A stretch of DNA of 64,000 nt from Lunularia cruciata (GCA_948567375.1 OX419755.1:62493944-62557943); one strand, 5' to 3'. Shown: positions 37,098 through 49,778, counted from the first letter of the stretch. Notes: generated by a model not told the origin, from the sequence alone. Numbers and translations: made by a program.

Positions 37098-37865
37098 GTG
37101 AGTAGATATGGAACCATTAAAGTGATTCCCTTAAAGTGTCAAGTATCAAATTCCATAAAGATTAGCACATGTAAAATAGTTTTTGTGTACATCAAAGGAA
37201 ACCTGGGGAACAAAACATATGTCAAGAAAATCTCTTGACCTTTTGCTGACACCACTATCTTCTCCTCAAGGACGTCGCCTTCGCAGTTGGATCTACTACC
37301 AATCAAATGCATACGTGGATATTCAACAAGTTTCTTGGAAAAATTCCATAGAACCTATTGTTAGAAAGGTCTGACACCCAAGGGGGAAATGAGCTCTTGA
37401 AGGTACGCTTGAGTTGTAGCTCAAATCTAGCACTGATAGACTTTTACAATTATGCAATGAGGTAGAGATCAGACCAGTGAGTCTGTTGTGCCAACAACAG
37501 ACTCATGATAATTTTCAATAAATTCCCTCAATGTTCAGGCTTGATTGGGATGTGCATCAATGAGGTTGTTGCTATCAATTTGAGCAGCACTAGGGATGAA
37601 AGCTTTGCAATTTTAGATGGTATATTCTATTCCAATTCAGAGTGAGACATATTTATATTTTGCAACGCACTAGAGAGGCATCCAATCTTGAGGAATGACT
37701 CTTGACAATTGCTTCTTTGGAGAAGTCAACTCAGAAAAATTCTGAAAGAAACCAAATTGAATCATATACCATCTATAAGTTGGTTCATTTAGAGCTGTAG
37801 ATTTTCTCTAGATGAAACATTTCCCAAAAGAGATAAGTATCCTTCCGATTTGGAGACCACGAAGT
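37098..37865. other. Spacer, no gene seen
   Basis: Short frames only. The sequence leads into the second possible leucine-rich-repeat relic and may share its origin, but I cannot show it. Confidence 0.4.
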
Positions 37866-38140
37866 ATCACAACTTTGAACAAATTCCTAAGGGTGCATGA
37901 ATGTTGCCCCATCCGTGCACGTTGCAAACTTGAAATGCTATAACTCTCCCCATTCACTCAACTTAGGTGATAATTGGCTTGCCAGTTTGTTTCTAAAGGG
38001 GTCAATTCATATGGTATTTGGTTTGCCAGTCTTTCACAAAGAGAGCAAAGACTTCAAACTTCCCCAAGGATGCAAAAACATTTGCTATCTACGTATTCCC
38101 ACACTGCAGAAGAAGCTGCAGGAATTGGGAGAGTTGCAGC
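37866..38140 (+). pseudogene. Second possible leucine-rich-repeat relic
   Basis: Two copies of the unit seen at 27720-28140: CAACTTTGAACAAATTCCTA at 37868 and TTCAAACTTCCCCAAGGATG at 38055, with CTCTCCCCATTCACTCAACT between. The frame gives FKLPQGCKNICYLRI and LQKKLQELGELQ, the pattern expected at leucine-rich repeats. No complete gene is present. The assignment is tentative. Confidence 0.3.
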
Positions 38141-38332
38141 TTATTCTGCAGTATGGGAGTACGCAGACGACGTGACTGGGTGTGATCAAACAAACAACTT
38201 CACCCTGCTCTTGTTTTGGGCAGGGCGTATGAATTTTCTTTGCCTGGAAGGGACACTTCTAGCGCCATTTCCAGAATTAAAGCCTGACAATTACTTATTT
38301 TTTGTTTCTATACTCTTTTGTTCATGGGCTGG

Positions 38333-38412
38333 TATTCTGGTGTCTTAGGCGTAGAGACACCACACCAATCCATCCCGAACTTGGTGAAACTCTATTCCTT
38401 CTGACGACCAAG
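38333..38412 (+). pseudogene. Fragment of plastid 5S rRNA in nuclear DNA
   Basis: The sequence starts TATTCTGGTGTCTTAGGCGT, then AGAGACACCACACCAATCCA, then TCCCGAACTTGGTG. This follows chloroplast 5S rRNA (TATTCTGGTGTCCTAGGCGT..., ACCACACCAATCCATCCCGA) nearly base for base over about 55 nt. After AACTTGGTG there is a 3-base deletion, then AAACTCTA, and similarity fades by about 38412. The 3' third of the rRNA is missing and flanks are not plastid-like, so it is a transferred, broken copy rather than a gene. Confidence 0.8.
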
Positions 38413-38730
38413 AAATTCAATCCAGGAGAAATCGTTCGTTGATCTCTCTTCGCGTTTAGTCGCTATGTATCAAAACTGGTTGTGAATGACCTATTGGCTC
38501 CAGAATTAAAGTGGAGTCCTCATTCTTTCAAGCAGATCACACCTAGTCACGTCGTCTGCTCTGTTTCTACTCTTCTATTTACACCAGAACATAACGATTC
38601 AGGTTGCTGCATAATGTTACAGAGCGAGCACCAACTGGAGCCCTGCATAACAACTGCTCATGTACCGGAGGTCGGGATGTGACAAGCGAACGAATCTCCT
38701 CAACATATGAATGCCAGGACACTGCACGTC

Positions 38731-41126
38731 CTACTCCCATTCTACAGTGGCTGGTGGTTTGGATGTGATATCATACACTACACGATTAATTCCTCTCACA
38801 GTGTTGCATATCTTTGAGGAAACCTCCGCCAGGAACTTTGTGTTGAAATGATACCTGTGGAAGTAAACCCAAAACCGAGGTCTCAGAAACTGAAGAGGGA
38901 TTCTTTACAGATAAAAATTCAGCAAGACAGATTCTAATTGCCACAAAAGAGAGGTGTAAACAAATACCAATCAGCTGTCATTCCATCCTGACTGGTAATG
39001 GCCCTTAGGGCAATGGCATGGGAGTGTGTGCGCTTGTCCCCTTGAACACCTACAGTCTTCACGGGTAAATACACAGCGAACGCCTGCCAAATCTCATCAT
39101 AGAGACCTTCCTCTTTGATACAGTTGATGAATATCTCATCGGCCTACATGCCAAGTTATAATATATATCAGATAAGGAGTCACAGGATATCAAAGAAGTT
39201 CAAAGAGAAGTCGCAAAGTAGGTAGAGCTGTTCAGATTAACACGTACGAGACGAAGAGTGTCAAGGGCGTTGTCCTGCGTAACATCGCCCATAACCCGCA
39301 CGGCCAATCCTGGGCCTGGAAATGGATGGCGTTTCAAGAAGTAGCTTGGGACTTCCAAAAGTTCCCCTAACTTGCGAACCTGAGACAAGAAATTTTGTAA
39401 GGATAGCGCTGACAGCGTTTATGTATGTGACAATTAAACGAGAACCATGAGAGATGACCCTTGCTCTACAAAGTCGCAACAGTGTCTCGTTGGTGAAAAT
39501 CATGACAGGAAGAACATGCTCTACACCTGAGCATCTGTCACGGCCCCCTCGAAACCGACCCTCACTAGCACAAAGTCTTTTCCCGGCGACTATGCAGATC
39601 CTGTCTAAGCATTCTAATAACCATTGGTTAAGTACAGGATAGAGTGTGGTCGACAAACCTCGTCTTTGAAGAGCCACTTCAAGGGCTCCACAAGCTTTAA
39701 CTTCATTTCTGCTGGAAGTCCACCGACGTTGTGATGGCTCTTAATAGTATGTGAGTGAGATTTCCCACTGCCTGGAGGTGGGCATGATTCAATTACATCG
39801 GGATAGAGCGTTCCTTGAACAAGAAAGGCTGGTCTTTTACCAAGTTGTTTCTCAAGTTTCGTAGAGAATTCATCGAACACAGCAATAAACTCCGCCCCAA
39901 TGATTTTTCGTTTTCTTTCAGGGTCTGACACACCCTTCAGTTTCCCAAGAAATTGTTCTGTGGCATCGACGCAAGTGACAGGTAAATGCAGGTCTGCTCT
40001 GAATGTATCCATGACACGCTCTTGTTCTTTGTACCTGTATCAGTTTAAGCCATTGATCGGCGAATAACAAGAGGTTCAGAAACCAGCACCAAATGTTGTT
40101 GCTACAAAACCGAAAAGCGTCGATTCCCAGAGGGAGGAAACAACGACATTCAGTATTCTTCCTACGTGAAAACTCACCGCATTAAGCCATTGTCGACGAA
40201 ACAGCAGAACAAACGATCCCCGATAGCCCTGTGCACAATTGTGGCGGCGACAGTGGAGTCTACACCACCAGACAGAGCGCAGACGGCATAATCATCCGGA
40301 CCAACCATCGACCTTACAAGCTCAATCTGCTCTGACATAACATCCTGTAGTTTCCAGTCGGCAGTAATACCTCCTACTTCCAGCAAAAATCGCTTTAAAG
40401 TCTCCAGTCCGAGCTCCGAATGAGTAACCTGTCGCAGTGGCCCGGACAAGCATAAGTTCCAGATGTCAGCAAGAAACTACTACCACTTACACAGTGACGC
40501 AAACCAGATTTTGAGTCCAATGAAACTGAAGAGAGTACAAAGAGTAGACAGATGGTCACCTCTGGATGATACTGAAGACCGTAGACATTCATGGAGGCAT
40601 TTTCAATAGCCGCAACATTCCCCTGAGTACTCCTTGCGACCACACTGAATCCCTCCGGCAACTTAACCGCTTCATCTCCATGACTCATCCAGACGACTTG
40701 CTCAGATGGTTCTTCCAGATCTCCAAACAATTTACTGCATTTCTCCGTAGTCGTAATTCTCATCCTCCCATACTCTTGACTCGCTGCCTGCTTGACCTCA
40801 CCTCCCAAAACCTTGACAATAAGCTGAAGGCCATAGCAGATTCCCAAAACAGCAATGTTCTTCTGAAGTGCATACTCAAAGAAGCCCTCTGGTACTGTAG
40901 GAGCCCCTTCTTCGTGCACTGAGTGAGGCCCACCTGACAGGATAATCACAGAAGGACTCAACGCCTTAATGGACTCGAACGATGCATTCGCAGGCAAGCA
41001 GAACGATACTATCGAGAGTCCTCTGATTCGGCGAGTGATAAGATGCGTGTACTGAGACCCGAAATCCAGCACCAGAACCACATTGCCCTGATGCTTCTGT
41101 GCGGTTCCTTCCACTGAACACTCCAT
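38731..41126 (-). CDS. GMPS: GMP synthase (glutamine-hydrolysing), 6 exons
   Basis: Exons on the minus strand: 41126-40560, 40428-40178, 40034-39659, 39379-39248, 39143-38968, 38854-38731. All are GT-AG and in frame, giving 541 aa, the usual eukaryotic length for the bacterial-like two-domain enzyme. The N-terminal class I glutamine amidotransferase has [10 protein letters not shown] (21-30), nucleophile Cys97 in GICYGLQ, and His187/Glu189 in YHPE. The ATP-pyrophosphatase domain has SGGVDST (242-248). The dimerisation region has [14 protein letters not shown] and KRTHSH, ending [12 protein letters not shown]. It converts XMP, glutamine and ATP to GMP, the last step of de novo guanine nucleotide synthesis, probably in the cytosol. 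The start is the first ATG, matching homologues. The intron 3 donor is GTTTGT. No defects were seen. Confidence 0.97.
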
Positions 41127-41860
41127 TTTTCTTCCTCACCTCAACCTAATTCCTTCACGCTTCCGCAAGCAATCCGCTGCGATTTTTCCCCACTCTGGTT
41201 TCTCCACTCTGAGAACTTCCCCTAAAACCCTAAATCTCTCCTACCTTCGCCCCAGTTAATTACTAAACTGGAGCCAAGGCGCTAACTGGATTAACTGGAG
41301 TTGTAATATCACTTAATTAGCTAAAGGGTGGAGGGTATTATTGGCTAGCCTCCCTTTTAAGTGCTAACTTGTCGCGAATGAGGATTACTTAGGAATGCCT
41401 TTCGTCCCATTAGTGTGTGCTTAAACGAACTTCAGAGTTCGAATGCCGAGAAAGTGCAGAGAATAGCACTCATGAAAAGCAAAGGGTATGTTTGGTATGT
41501 TCTCCTTCTTCTGGTCAGCGTGTATCCGTGCCAGGTTGGAAAGCATTTTGGATTCGATTATCTCAGAACACAACAGCTTGGGTCGAAAGCTACTCGAGAT
41601 TTCGACTTTGATGGACAACACAGATATTTAGCTATCGGGCGAGGGGACAGAGAGCTAAAATTTCAATGCTGTGTTTGAATTAACGGGCCTCCTATATGTA
41701 TGTGAGCTTTCAAATGGAGATGGTCGCTGAGAAAAGATGGAACAGAAAGGAGTTTCCGAATCCATCGGGGGCTGCCTAATATTTAGTGAAGAACGATTTG
41801 GGGATAATTTTCAAATACAAATACTGGAATCGCAGGTTGAAGAGAGTTCCATTCGCTCGA
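41127..41860. promoter_or_regulatory. Divergent promoter region between GMPS and the DUF2232-type gene
   Basis: About 730 bp separate the two start codons. It must hold both promoters and both 5' UTRs. A telo-box lies near the GMPS side. The region 41300-41400 is AT-rich. Transcription starts are not determinable. Confidence 0.6.
41225..41233 (+). promoter_or_regulatory. Telo-box (AAACCCTAA)
   Basis: AAACCCTAA occurs about 100 bp upstream of the GMPS start codon (minus-strand gene), in or near its 5' UTR. Telo-boxes are frequent in plant genes for translation and nucleotide metabolism in growing cells. Confidence 0.5.
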
Positions 41861-44122
41861 ATGGCGAATTTCCAGCTATGGTGTACGAGGACGCGCCGGT
41901 GTTATGAGAATGGATTTTGTGGCATTCTTGAGCGGAATTCCAGTTCTCTTCCTCGTAACCTGGTCGCTGGAGTCCTCAGGCGGAGGGTTCAGTTTGGAAA
42001 TTCGAGAAAAGGATCTCCTATACACAGTGGTATCTCATGCGGAAACGCGTTTAATTCCAGAGGAATTCCTGTTAAGGGTGCGTGGCTAGAGCTATCATGG
42101 TCGGCAAGGTCCTTGAAAGTGAAGATTAAACCGACTACTCGGAGAGCAGCTGCAGTGTCCGGAGTTGCTGCCTCGGATGGCTCCTTTTCAAGCGAGCAGA
42201 TTCCAGTGAAGGATGGAAGCGTATTGACAGGGGATGGAAGCGAATTGCGGAACACCGTGAGGCTGGTGGAATGTGCTATGCTTGCAGCTACTGCTGGATT
42301 GGTTTACTTTCTCAGCAATCTGTTTCGACTGGAATCTTATGTAGGATGTTTCTTTCCTCTCCCGGTGGTAATATCATCCATGAGATGGGGAGCGGCAGCC
42401 GGCAGGAAGACTATGGTGTGATTCTGAGTGATTCTGACCCCTCAATTCTTATCTTCAGTTTTAATAATGAGTTATCAAGCGTTCCTTATTTTGATTGGGA
42501 ACGAGAATCGGCCCTGTTTGAAGATCTATAACTGATGAATTTGTCAAATTTGATCTGATGTGAGCAACAGTTGGCAACTGCTATGCTACTCATGGTGCTA
42601 TCTGGACCACTTAAGGCTGCAACATATTTGGTATATCCCTGGGGTTTAGCTATGAATTGGTTAATTGGTTGAACATTATGTTACAGTGCTCTTTCTTTAT
42701 TTCCTGACAGACTACATTTGAGTCTCTCTTAGATCTATGGTGTTGATTCAACTATCTCCATTGCACCTTTTGTGCAGCTGATGCACGGCTTCGTTGGGCT
42801 AGCAATCGGTTCTCTCTGGAGGTAATTTAATCTCAGATTCTCTCCTCAATGTTCGAGTTTAGGAGTAAATGTCAAAAATTTGGTGTGTACGCGATGTTAG
42901 TAGGCATACTGCCGAAATTATCATACTCGTTTGAAGTATGAAGTGCCACGGATATTCTGTTCTCTACTTTCTGGTTCTTATTTCATGTTGAGAATGTGTT
43001 TAATGTGTAAAACTGGTACTTTCTTTCCAAATCCGACTGACGCTCGTCTGTCCTTCTTTATAGGTGGCGATCTAATTGGGTCTTGTCGATAGCCGTATGC
43101 ACATTGGTATAGACGTTTCCTGAACTCCTGATTTTATTGGATTAGTTTTGGCTGAATCGCTTCCACTCTCAACCCTAAGCCTGCCCAAGTAATTTATGTC
43201 TCCACCTCTCAGCTTCTTGCAACTTCAACATGGACGTGGAAGCTACCACATATTCTTAGTTAGTCTCATCTCTTCTAAGGCAATCGATCACTTGCCTGTG
43301 GGCTGATCTTACCAAGCTTTTCTATCCATCTAAAAGTAAGAGAAATTCTGTAGGGCAGTCACCTTGATTAAGCAGAAACTTGTTGGTATAGCTTGATAGC
43401 TTGATATCGCATCTAGCTGGGGATACCACTCGCTCGTCTGTTAAATCTCAGATGGATTGCTATACAATTGTACTCATTGCTTGTGTACTTTTATTGAGTT
43501 TCCATAATCAGGGAGATTCATATGTTTTTAACAAGGGTGGATTAGTTGTTTACAGGTGCGTGTCGTGGGATCCATGGGATTTGTCTTGTTGTCTTCTTGG
43601 CTTCTCAAAGAGAATCTTCTGCGTCTGGTATGTTTCTATATTACAAGGATCACGCTTGAAGTGCTGCACAAGCGTCTCTCTCGTTTACATGTGTTGTCTC
43701 CAATTGAATAATTAATTTTGAAGAATTGGAAGTTAATTGCTACTGCATATAGTGTGCTCAATCTGCCGAACTGAAATTACGTTCTTGTTGCAAGATCACT
43801 GTAAATGCCCACGCTTCAATCTCGTACATCCTGGCTGCTCTGGGCATAAACATTATCCCAAGCATGGTGGCGATCTATTTTGTCTTCGCTGGTCTGGTAT
43901 GTCCCCATTCACACCCAAGTATTTAAAGTGCTCTTTTGGCATATGCTCCAACCCTGAAATCGCTAAGTGCACCTGATGTATGTGTTTGATTTGTTCATGC
44001 AGCTCTTTATCAACTGCGCGTCGTTTGTATTTTTACTGCATGTCCTTTATGCCATATTCTTGAAGCGGCTTGGAATCCCAACGGCCATAGCCATACCGCG
44101 ATGGGTCGAACGTGCTATTTGA
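41861..44122 (+). CDS. Plastid-type multispan membrane protein (DUF2232-like), 7 exons
   Basis: Exons 41861-42415, 42571-42630, 42778-42821, 43064-43106, 43556-43627, 43795-43896 and 44003-44122 are joined in frame with GT-AG borders, giving 331 aa. The first ~150 residues are Arg/Ser-rich with few acidic residues, as in a chloroplast transit peptide. The rest holds about six hydrophobic segments, including VECAMLAATAGLVYFLSNLF, ATAMLLMVLSGPLKAATYL, HGFVGLAIGSLWRW, VVGSMGFVLLSSWLL, AHASISYILAALGINIIPSM and FINCASFVFLLHVLYAIFL. The pattern matches the conserved cyanobacterial/plastid DUF2232 membrane family, to which I assign it from memory of plant homologues. The biochemical role is unknown. 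An in-frame ATG at 41786 exists, but 41861 (MANFQLW) gives a more typical transit peptide start. Confidence 0.8.
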
Positions 44123-45569
44123 CATCTCTTTGTCTTTTTGGAGGAAACGAGGCTACAAATCAAATCTGAGCTGTAATGTAATCCACGTGTGAGGTACTGA
44201 ATATCTGCTTTTGAACTCCCTGCCATGATATTGGATGGCCCGTGCTTGGAAGGTAATCAAGATTGTGAGATGCCCAAGAAGCCCTTGAACCCAAGCTCAT
44301 ATGGTTAACCCAGATTTGCTCTTACCTCTATTACCATCAGGTTTCGTATATCTGGTTCTGGCGGATTTGAATGTGGTTTTCAGTTCTCGTTCAGAAAGAC
44401 AGGGAGCTTTGACTCCTGTTGATCTATAATCTCCGGGATTGGAGTGTTGCGTTGCCATAGAATTTCTTATAGCCATGCGAAAATCCGAATCAGACCGTCG
44501 GACCAAATGCTCTTACTCAAATATTCCCTTTATCTGCCTTTAGTTTTCCAGGGTTAATTAGGGTCATCGCGTTTATGCTCAGAATATGGTAGTTTGCGAG
44601 AAAGAGCAGGTCAATGTAACTGACAAGTAAATGTTCCAAGCAAGTTCAGGAAGAGATGCAATACCCAGACATGTCCGGGTATTGTCCAAGCAAGTAGAGG
44701 AACAAGTTTGGAAGCGATGTCATTCCAGATAGTTCTTTGATGTCTGAATTCATTACTTCAATTAAGCTCCTGTTATCAGCATCACTCTAGCTGCCCCATT
44801 GTGTCTCCCTTGGGAATATACCCTACGATGTACTTTATAATCTTCAACTTTAAATGAAGTGGACCACTGATTGAGTATACAGATTACAGATCACAGATTC
44901 AATATGACCCAGAGCTAATTGAAATAGCATAGTCTATTAGCCTGCACATTTAGTCCCTCTTGGCACGCTCAAAGTACCAAGTCCGTTTTTCCTGGTTTCT
45001 AGCTCGTTGTGCACAATTGCAGTAAGTTGAGTCCATGTCCCTTCGAATCTACTTTGTCTTCCCCATCATTCATAAAATATACAATCTGATCAACTTACAA
45101 TCTTCAGAGTTTATATTTCATTGCACCACATCTCCTAGATATATATAACTTTGTTGGGAACCAGGACTCTCTACTTGTTACAGTCCTTTTATGTGCTTTG
45201 GAAATAAAGACCATCTTGACTAGAAAATTGGCACTTTGATTCTTAGTTGATTCATTCGCATCGTGTAATTAGTGCACATTTTCTCTCTTACTCTGACAAG
45301 TGTTAAGGCTCTTGTATCCTATCTTAAATTTGTATTAGTGAAATTTTTACTTGGACCAACCATTTTCTCGACATCAATGCGGTTCTACCTAAGTTGGTCC
45401 ACTCATGTGCGTCTTCATTATTCAGTTGTCCTCGTGATATTACACTAGATAGCAAGAGTGTGTGACTTAGTGCTCTTTTAGAGGATTGAGGATAGTCATC
45501 AGAATGCAATCAATGATATAGTGTTTACCTTGGTAAGAGAGAATGTATACTTCACTTTTCACTTGGAAT
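44123..45569. other. 3' flank and spacer, no gene seen
   Basis: The beginning should be 3' UTR of the membrane-protein gene. A small basic minus-strand frame (44506-44297) has no recognisable motif. Nothing else was identified. Confidence 0.45.
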
Positions 45570-45855
45570 GAGCATTGATATATTATGTAGATAACATGGG
45601 TCAGGGTAAATTTGTATTTGGTCCCAAGATAAGCAGGAGGGAGCATTGGTATGTTTTGTAGATGACATGAGTCAAGCTAATTTTGTATTTGGTCTCAAGA
45701 TGATCAAGAGGGAGCATGGGTATGTATTGTAGATGACAAGAGTCAAGGTAAATTTGCATTTGGTCTGAGATGATCAAAAGGGAACATTGGTATATTGGTA
45801 GATGACATGAATCAGGGTAAATTTATATTTGGTCCGAGAAGATCAAATGACAATA
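45570..45855 (+). repeat. 71-bp tandem repeat, four copies
   Basis: AGCATTGGTAT-type starts lie at 45571, 45642, 45713 and 45783 (periods 71, 71, 70). Each is followed by GTAGATGACATGAGTCA and TTTGTATTTGGTC, then AAGATGATCAA. Copies differ by a few substitutions and single-base deletions. The array ends within a fifth, truncated unit. Confidence 0.9.
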
Positions 45856-48800
45856 GCAGATGATGTTTTCAATATTGATCCCACACATGATGCAATTTTA
45901 GAAAAAAAAATTGATTGCACATCCTTTGGATAGGTGGCAAAAAAAATTGTAGTAGCCAAGGTCTCAAAGTATAATAATATAGAACAAGATAACCTCTTGT
46001 TACTCTAGCTTTGGAGTTATATGGAACAATGATATGACATTTAACACGTTTATTAAAGAGTATATGACATCTATATATGATGTCTAGACGTCATGATTAC
46101 CACTCTCACCTTTTATTTAACGTAATGTACTTTAGGCAACATATGTACATTGCTTTACAGGAAACACAAATCCAAAGAAAAGCAATTGCATTAAGTGATA
46201 TTTCCTCAAATGTTCCAATAGTATGTAAACCATATAAGTTATATAACTCATATGTTGTATTGATATTATTGGGATTAACCTTGTTCTATTTCTTGTTTTA
46301 CTTCCTAAGGATGCTTGCAGGGCTTCACCGGTCTTCTTCTTCTACTTCTTGTTATCCCACCGTGCCACCTTTTTGACTTGAACCTCCTAATGAGAAATGA
46401 GAAGTTTATTTCATCTCCCTGGTAACCTAAGTACTAGGGTACAAGTAGCAATACTCAGAAAGTCCATAGCAAATTATGAATACCACTATTTGAGGAATGT
46501 ATAGAATCAATGGATAGTACAAATGTGATCAAAGTTGTGATAGTTAGATAGTATATAAAGTTAGAAGTACTAATGTATCAAAGGAGCCATTGAAGGTTAG
46601 ATACTGCATAAATAAAGGATCAAGTTGTCCCAATCGAACCATTAGTAACATTATAGGTGCTAGTACACAAAATCTGGTTTTGATCTTTGCTTGAAGTATG
46701 TTGGTTCCTAGTCTTGTAAAATAAAAATGGAACAGAAAATACCACTAAAAGTAGTCTCCATTCTCTAGAATAAACCGTTTCTTTTTGGCTTTATAAGCTA
46801 ACAAATTGAAGTCATAAATGCAAATTGTGAAGGAATCGGTTTCTACTATCATATTGTAAGGCAAAGCACACTGCCATTGGACAAAATATACATATCTCCA
46901 TCTGGTCAGCTTTCAAGTTGGTCTACATTTCAATCTGATCACAATTTTTTTATCAGGGATGTCATAAGCATAATGTAGGTACTTACAATAAAAAGGCTTT
47001 TGCGTGTTCCATTCAATCCCTTCAATCTATGAAGAAATTCTTGAAGGATTGTTTGGGTAGAAGGCAACGGTATATGCCATTCAAGGAGTAGATATTATAG
47101 ACTCCAACTTTAAAAAAGTCAAATGGAGGCCATGGAATGAAGTTACTTAAGCTTTTGGCATCCTCTAAATTAAACAAAAATCAATAAAACCCATCTTCTA
47201 TTAGTTAGAAAGGATAGAGAGGTTTAGGATATTTTATTCAAGGAGAATAGACCTTTTGGGCTTATCATCTATTTGAAGGATTGGTAAGTCCATTTATTTT
47301 GAATGAACTTTTAGACCTCGTCCTCATACTATCTTCTTTCAAATATTTTTCTACATGAAAAAAAAATGTAGTTACCTATCTTATACAATTGGATAATAAA
47401 GGAGTCTTTCTACTCTCTCAATTTATTAAAATATATCCAGTATGTTGAAAACCTTTTCCACTCGACCTTCTCTAAAAGTACCTTTCACGCATCTAGAAAT
47501 TGAAACTTGGAGATTATGTTTTGTATGGAAATATATATTGAGAGAAATTTATAATTAAAATAAATTGCTCAAATTTAAACTAATGTTGCCTAAAATCATA
47601 AAAGAGTTATTCTTGATCTTTAAAATAAAAAATCCTTCTAATTAGAAGCTAAAACAAGGTTAAAGAATTCCCAATCTTTCAATGCTCATAAGCATCAAAA
47701 GTAAGATATTAGCTTATATAGCTGATCTTTTATAATCATAAACAAGCTAATAATCTCAATAGGTAGACGTAGTGATCCAAGATAATCAATATATATGATA
47801 ACTTATTCATAATTTCTTACTTTCTTTAATGATTTCCTTTAGTGTAATATTTTCAGAACAAGGCTAAGGTAGTTAAGTTCAAATACCTCTAAAATCTACA
47901 ATGAAGTTTGAGAAGGCTTAAAAATACAATTGAGCTTTTCTATAAATAAAAAATATGTAATAATTCTAAAAACCAAACATATGCATAGAACCTCATACTA
48001 ATCTCAAAATGGAGGGATTTAATCTACCATCCTTTTTATCTTTTCTCCGTCCACATGCCTATTTCCACCATCAACTTATTTTGCACATGAGTTTTGTTAT
48101 AACCTTCTTGACTTATGACTCTAGAATGAGTTTTGTTATAATTTTCTCGACGTATGTTTGTATTAAGTAAAAAGTAATCATTCCATCTTTTAAAGTAAGT
48201 ATATATATGATAGTGATAAGAGGACAAATATATACCCAATTTTATCCTTGCATGGAGTGCAGTATTCCTCAGCAAGCCAAACTAATTAAAAACCACAAGT
48301 TCTTTATATGTAAACTATCATAATAATTTATTCTCTATGTTGAATTCATTTAAAACTCTTATTAATATGGTGCTCAAAGGTCTATGTATGTGTATGGGGA
48401 GATGACATGACTTATTGAATTTAACATAAATATTTTTAATAAAATATGTAATTTCCAAATGATACATTCTTATATATTTTTGAATTAAAAAGTAACAATT
48501 GAGATACAAACAAATATTCATATGAAGATGGACAATTTTTTATCTAAATATTACATTTTTCATATCACATCATCATATATGAGTATAAACATCTCCATCT
48601 TGGTAGAAAAATATGAACTATGAAATTAAGGAATAGCATAAATAACTGAAAATTAAGACTGGTAGACCTTTTAAGATATTCATTTTACAAGAAATACTTG
48701 AAGATATTATCTTTAACTATTGAGAGTAAGAAATTCTCATTTATTTATTTATTTAGTTATTTTTGAAGGTTTCAACCACCAACTAATACCCTTAATGAAC

Positions 48801-49646
48801 AAACTTCTTGGAGTTGAAGTTTTCTCATCTGTAGAAAAATTAAAAATTCTAGTTCACATATTTCTAAATTTGGATTGAAATTTTGAGTTGGACTCTTGAT
48901 TTTTTATTTGTTAGATTTTGGAATTTGTAATATGAAGCTCTAATTTTATTTGGATCAAGCTGATTGTAAACATATTCATATCAGGTAAGATACAATATAC
49001 AAGATCTACTCTTAGAAATATATTATCAGCTCATGAAGTAAAGCATATCTTTGATTATCTTATGATAAAAAATATAAATATAAATAATAGCAGATAATAG
49101 ATAACATATAATTTTACTGGTTATATGAAGAATCTGAAGAAAAAATTAAATCCCTTTAATACCAAAACTGTATGTATGTGACAACCACTAATGCATAGAA
49201 TGAATAGCAAAGGTCCATATCATAAGGATATAGACTTGTTAAATTTAATTTCACTGTTTTTTGTATTGAGAATATATTATTTTTTTCAAAACTTATATTT
49301 ATTATGCTCATACCAAATATAATGATACTAGATAATTAATATGATTATTCTTAAAGGTGAATCTAGATAGATACTTATATTATTAGACAAAGCTGTTGAG
49401 GTCTAATTGTAGCCAAAGAAGTTTTCTGAACTTGAGTGTCTCTTTTGAAGTTATTAGAAAGTGCATATTGTATTAGAAGAGAGAGATCATCTTACTAAAA
49501 TATTGATGTCTAGATCTCAAGATCTTTCTTTGGCTAGGTGCTTCATAAAAACACATTTAATACTTTTATAAAGTACATACATAACCCATGTGTGTTATAC
49601 TTTACGGACCTCCAAGAATTCGATCAGTTGGTTAAGAAAAAAGCAG
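45856..49646. other. AT-rich spacer, no gene seen
   Basis: Open frames are below 100 codons. One plus-strand frame at 46077-46376 has a hydrophobic stretch but no recognisable family. No RNA gene was identified. Confidence 0.5.
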
Positions 49647-49778
49647 CTCGTACCTTATGTACCATTTTAAGAGAGGAGCTCTTATAAGAATTGAATCTAA
49701 TATTGATGAGGAACTCGTACCTTATATACCATTTTAAGAGAGGAGCTCTTATAAGAATTGAATCTAATATTGATGATG
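49647..49778 (+). repeat. 67-bp nearly identical tandem duplication
   Basis: CTCGTACCTTAT begins at 49647 and again at 49714. The following ACCATTTTAAGAGAGGAGCT and CTTATAAGAATTGAATCTAA are identical, so duplication is recent. Confidence 0.9.

Noticed and set aside
38333-38412. Functional 5S rRNA gene
   Set aside because: It matches the plastid type, has an internal deletion and lacks the 3' third; nuclear 5S genes have a different sequence.
45570-45855. CRISPR-like array, or a copia reverse transcriptase relic because VDDM-like words recur
   Set aside because: The repeats are direct and contiguous without spacers, in a plant nuclear context, and the VDDM-like words come from the repeated DNA unit with stops in every copy.
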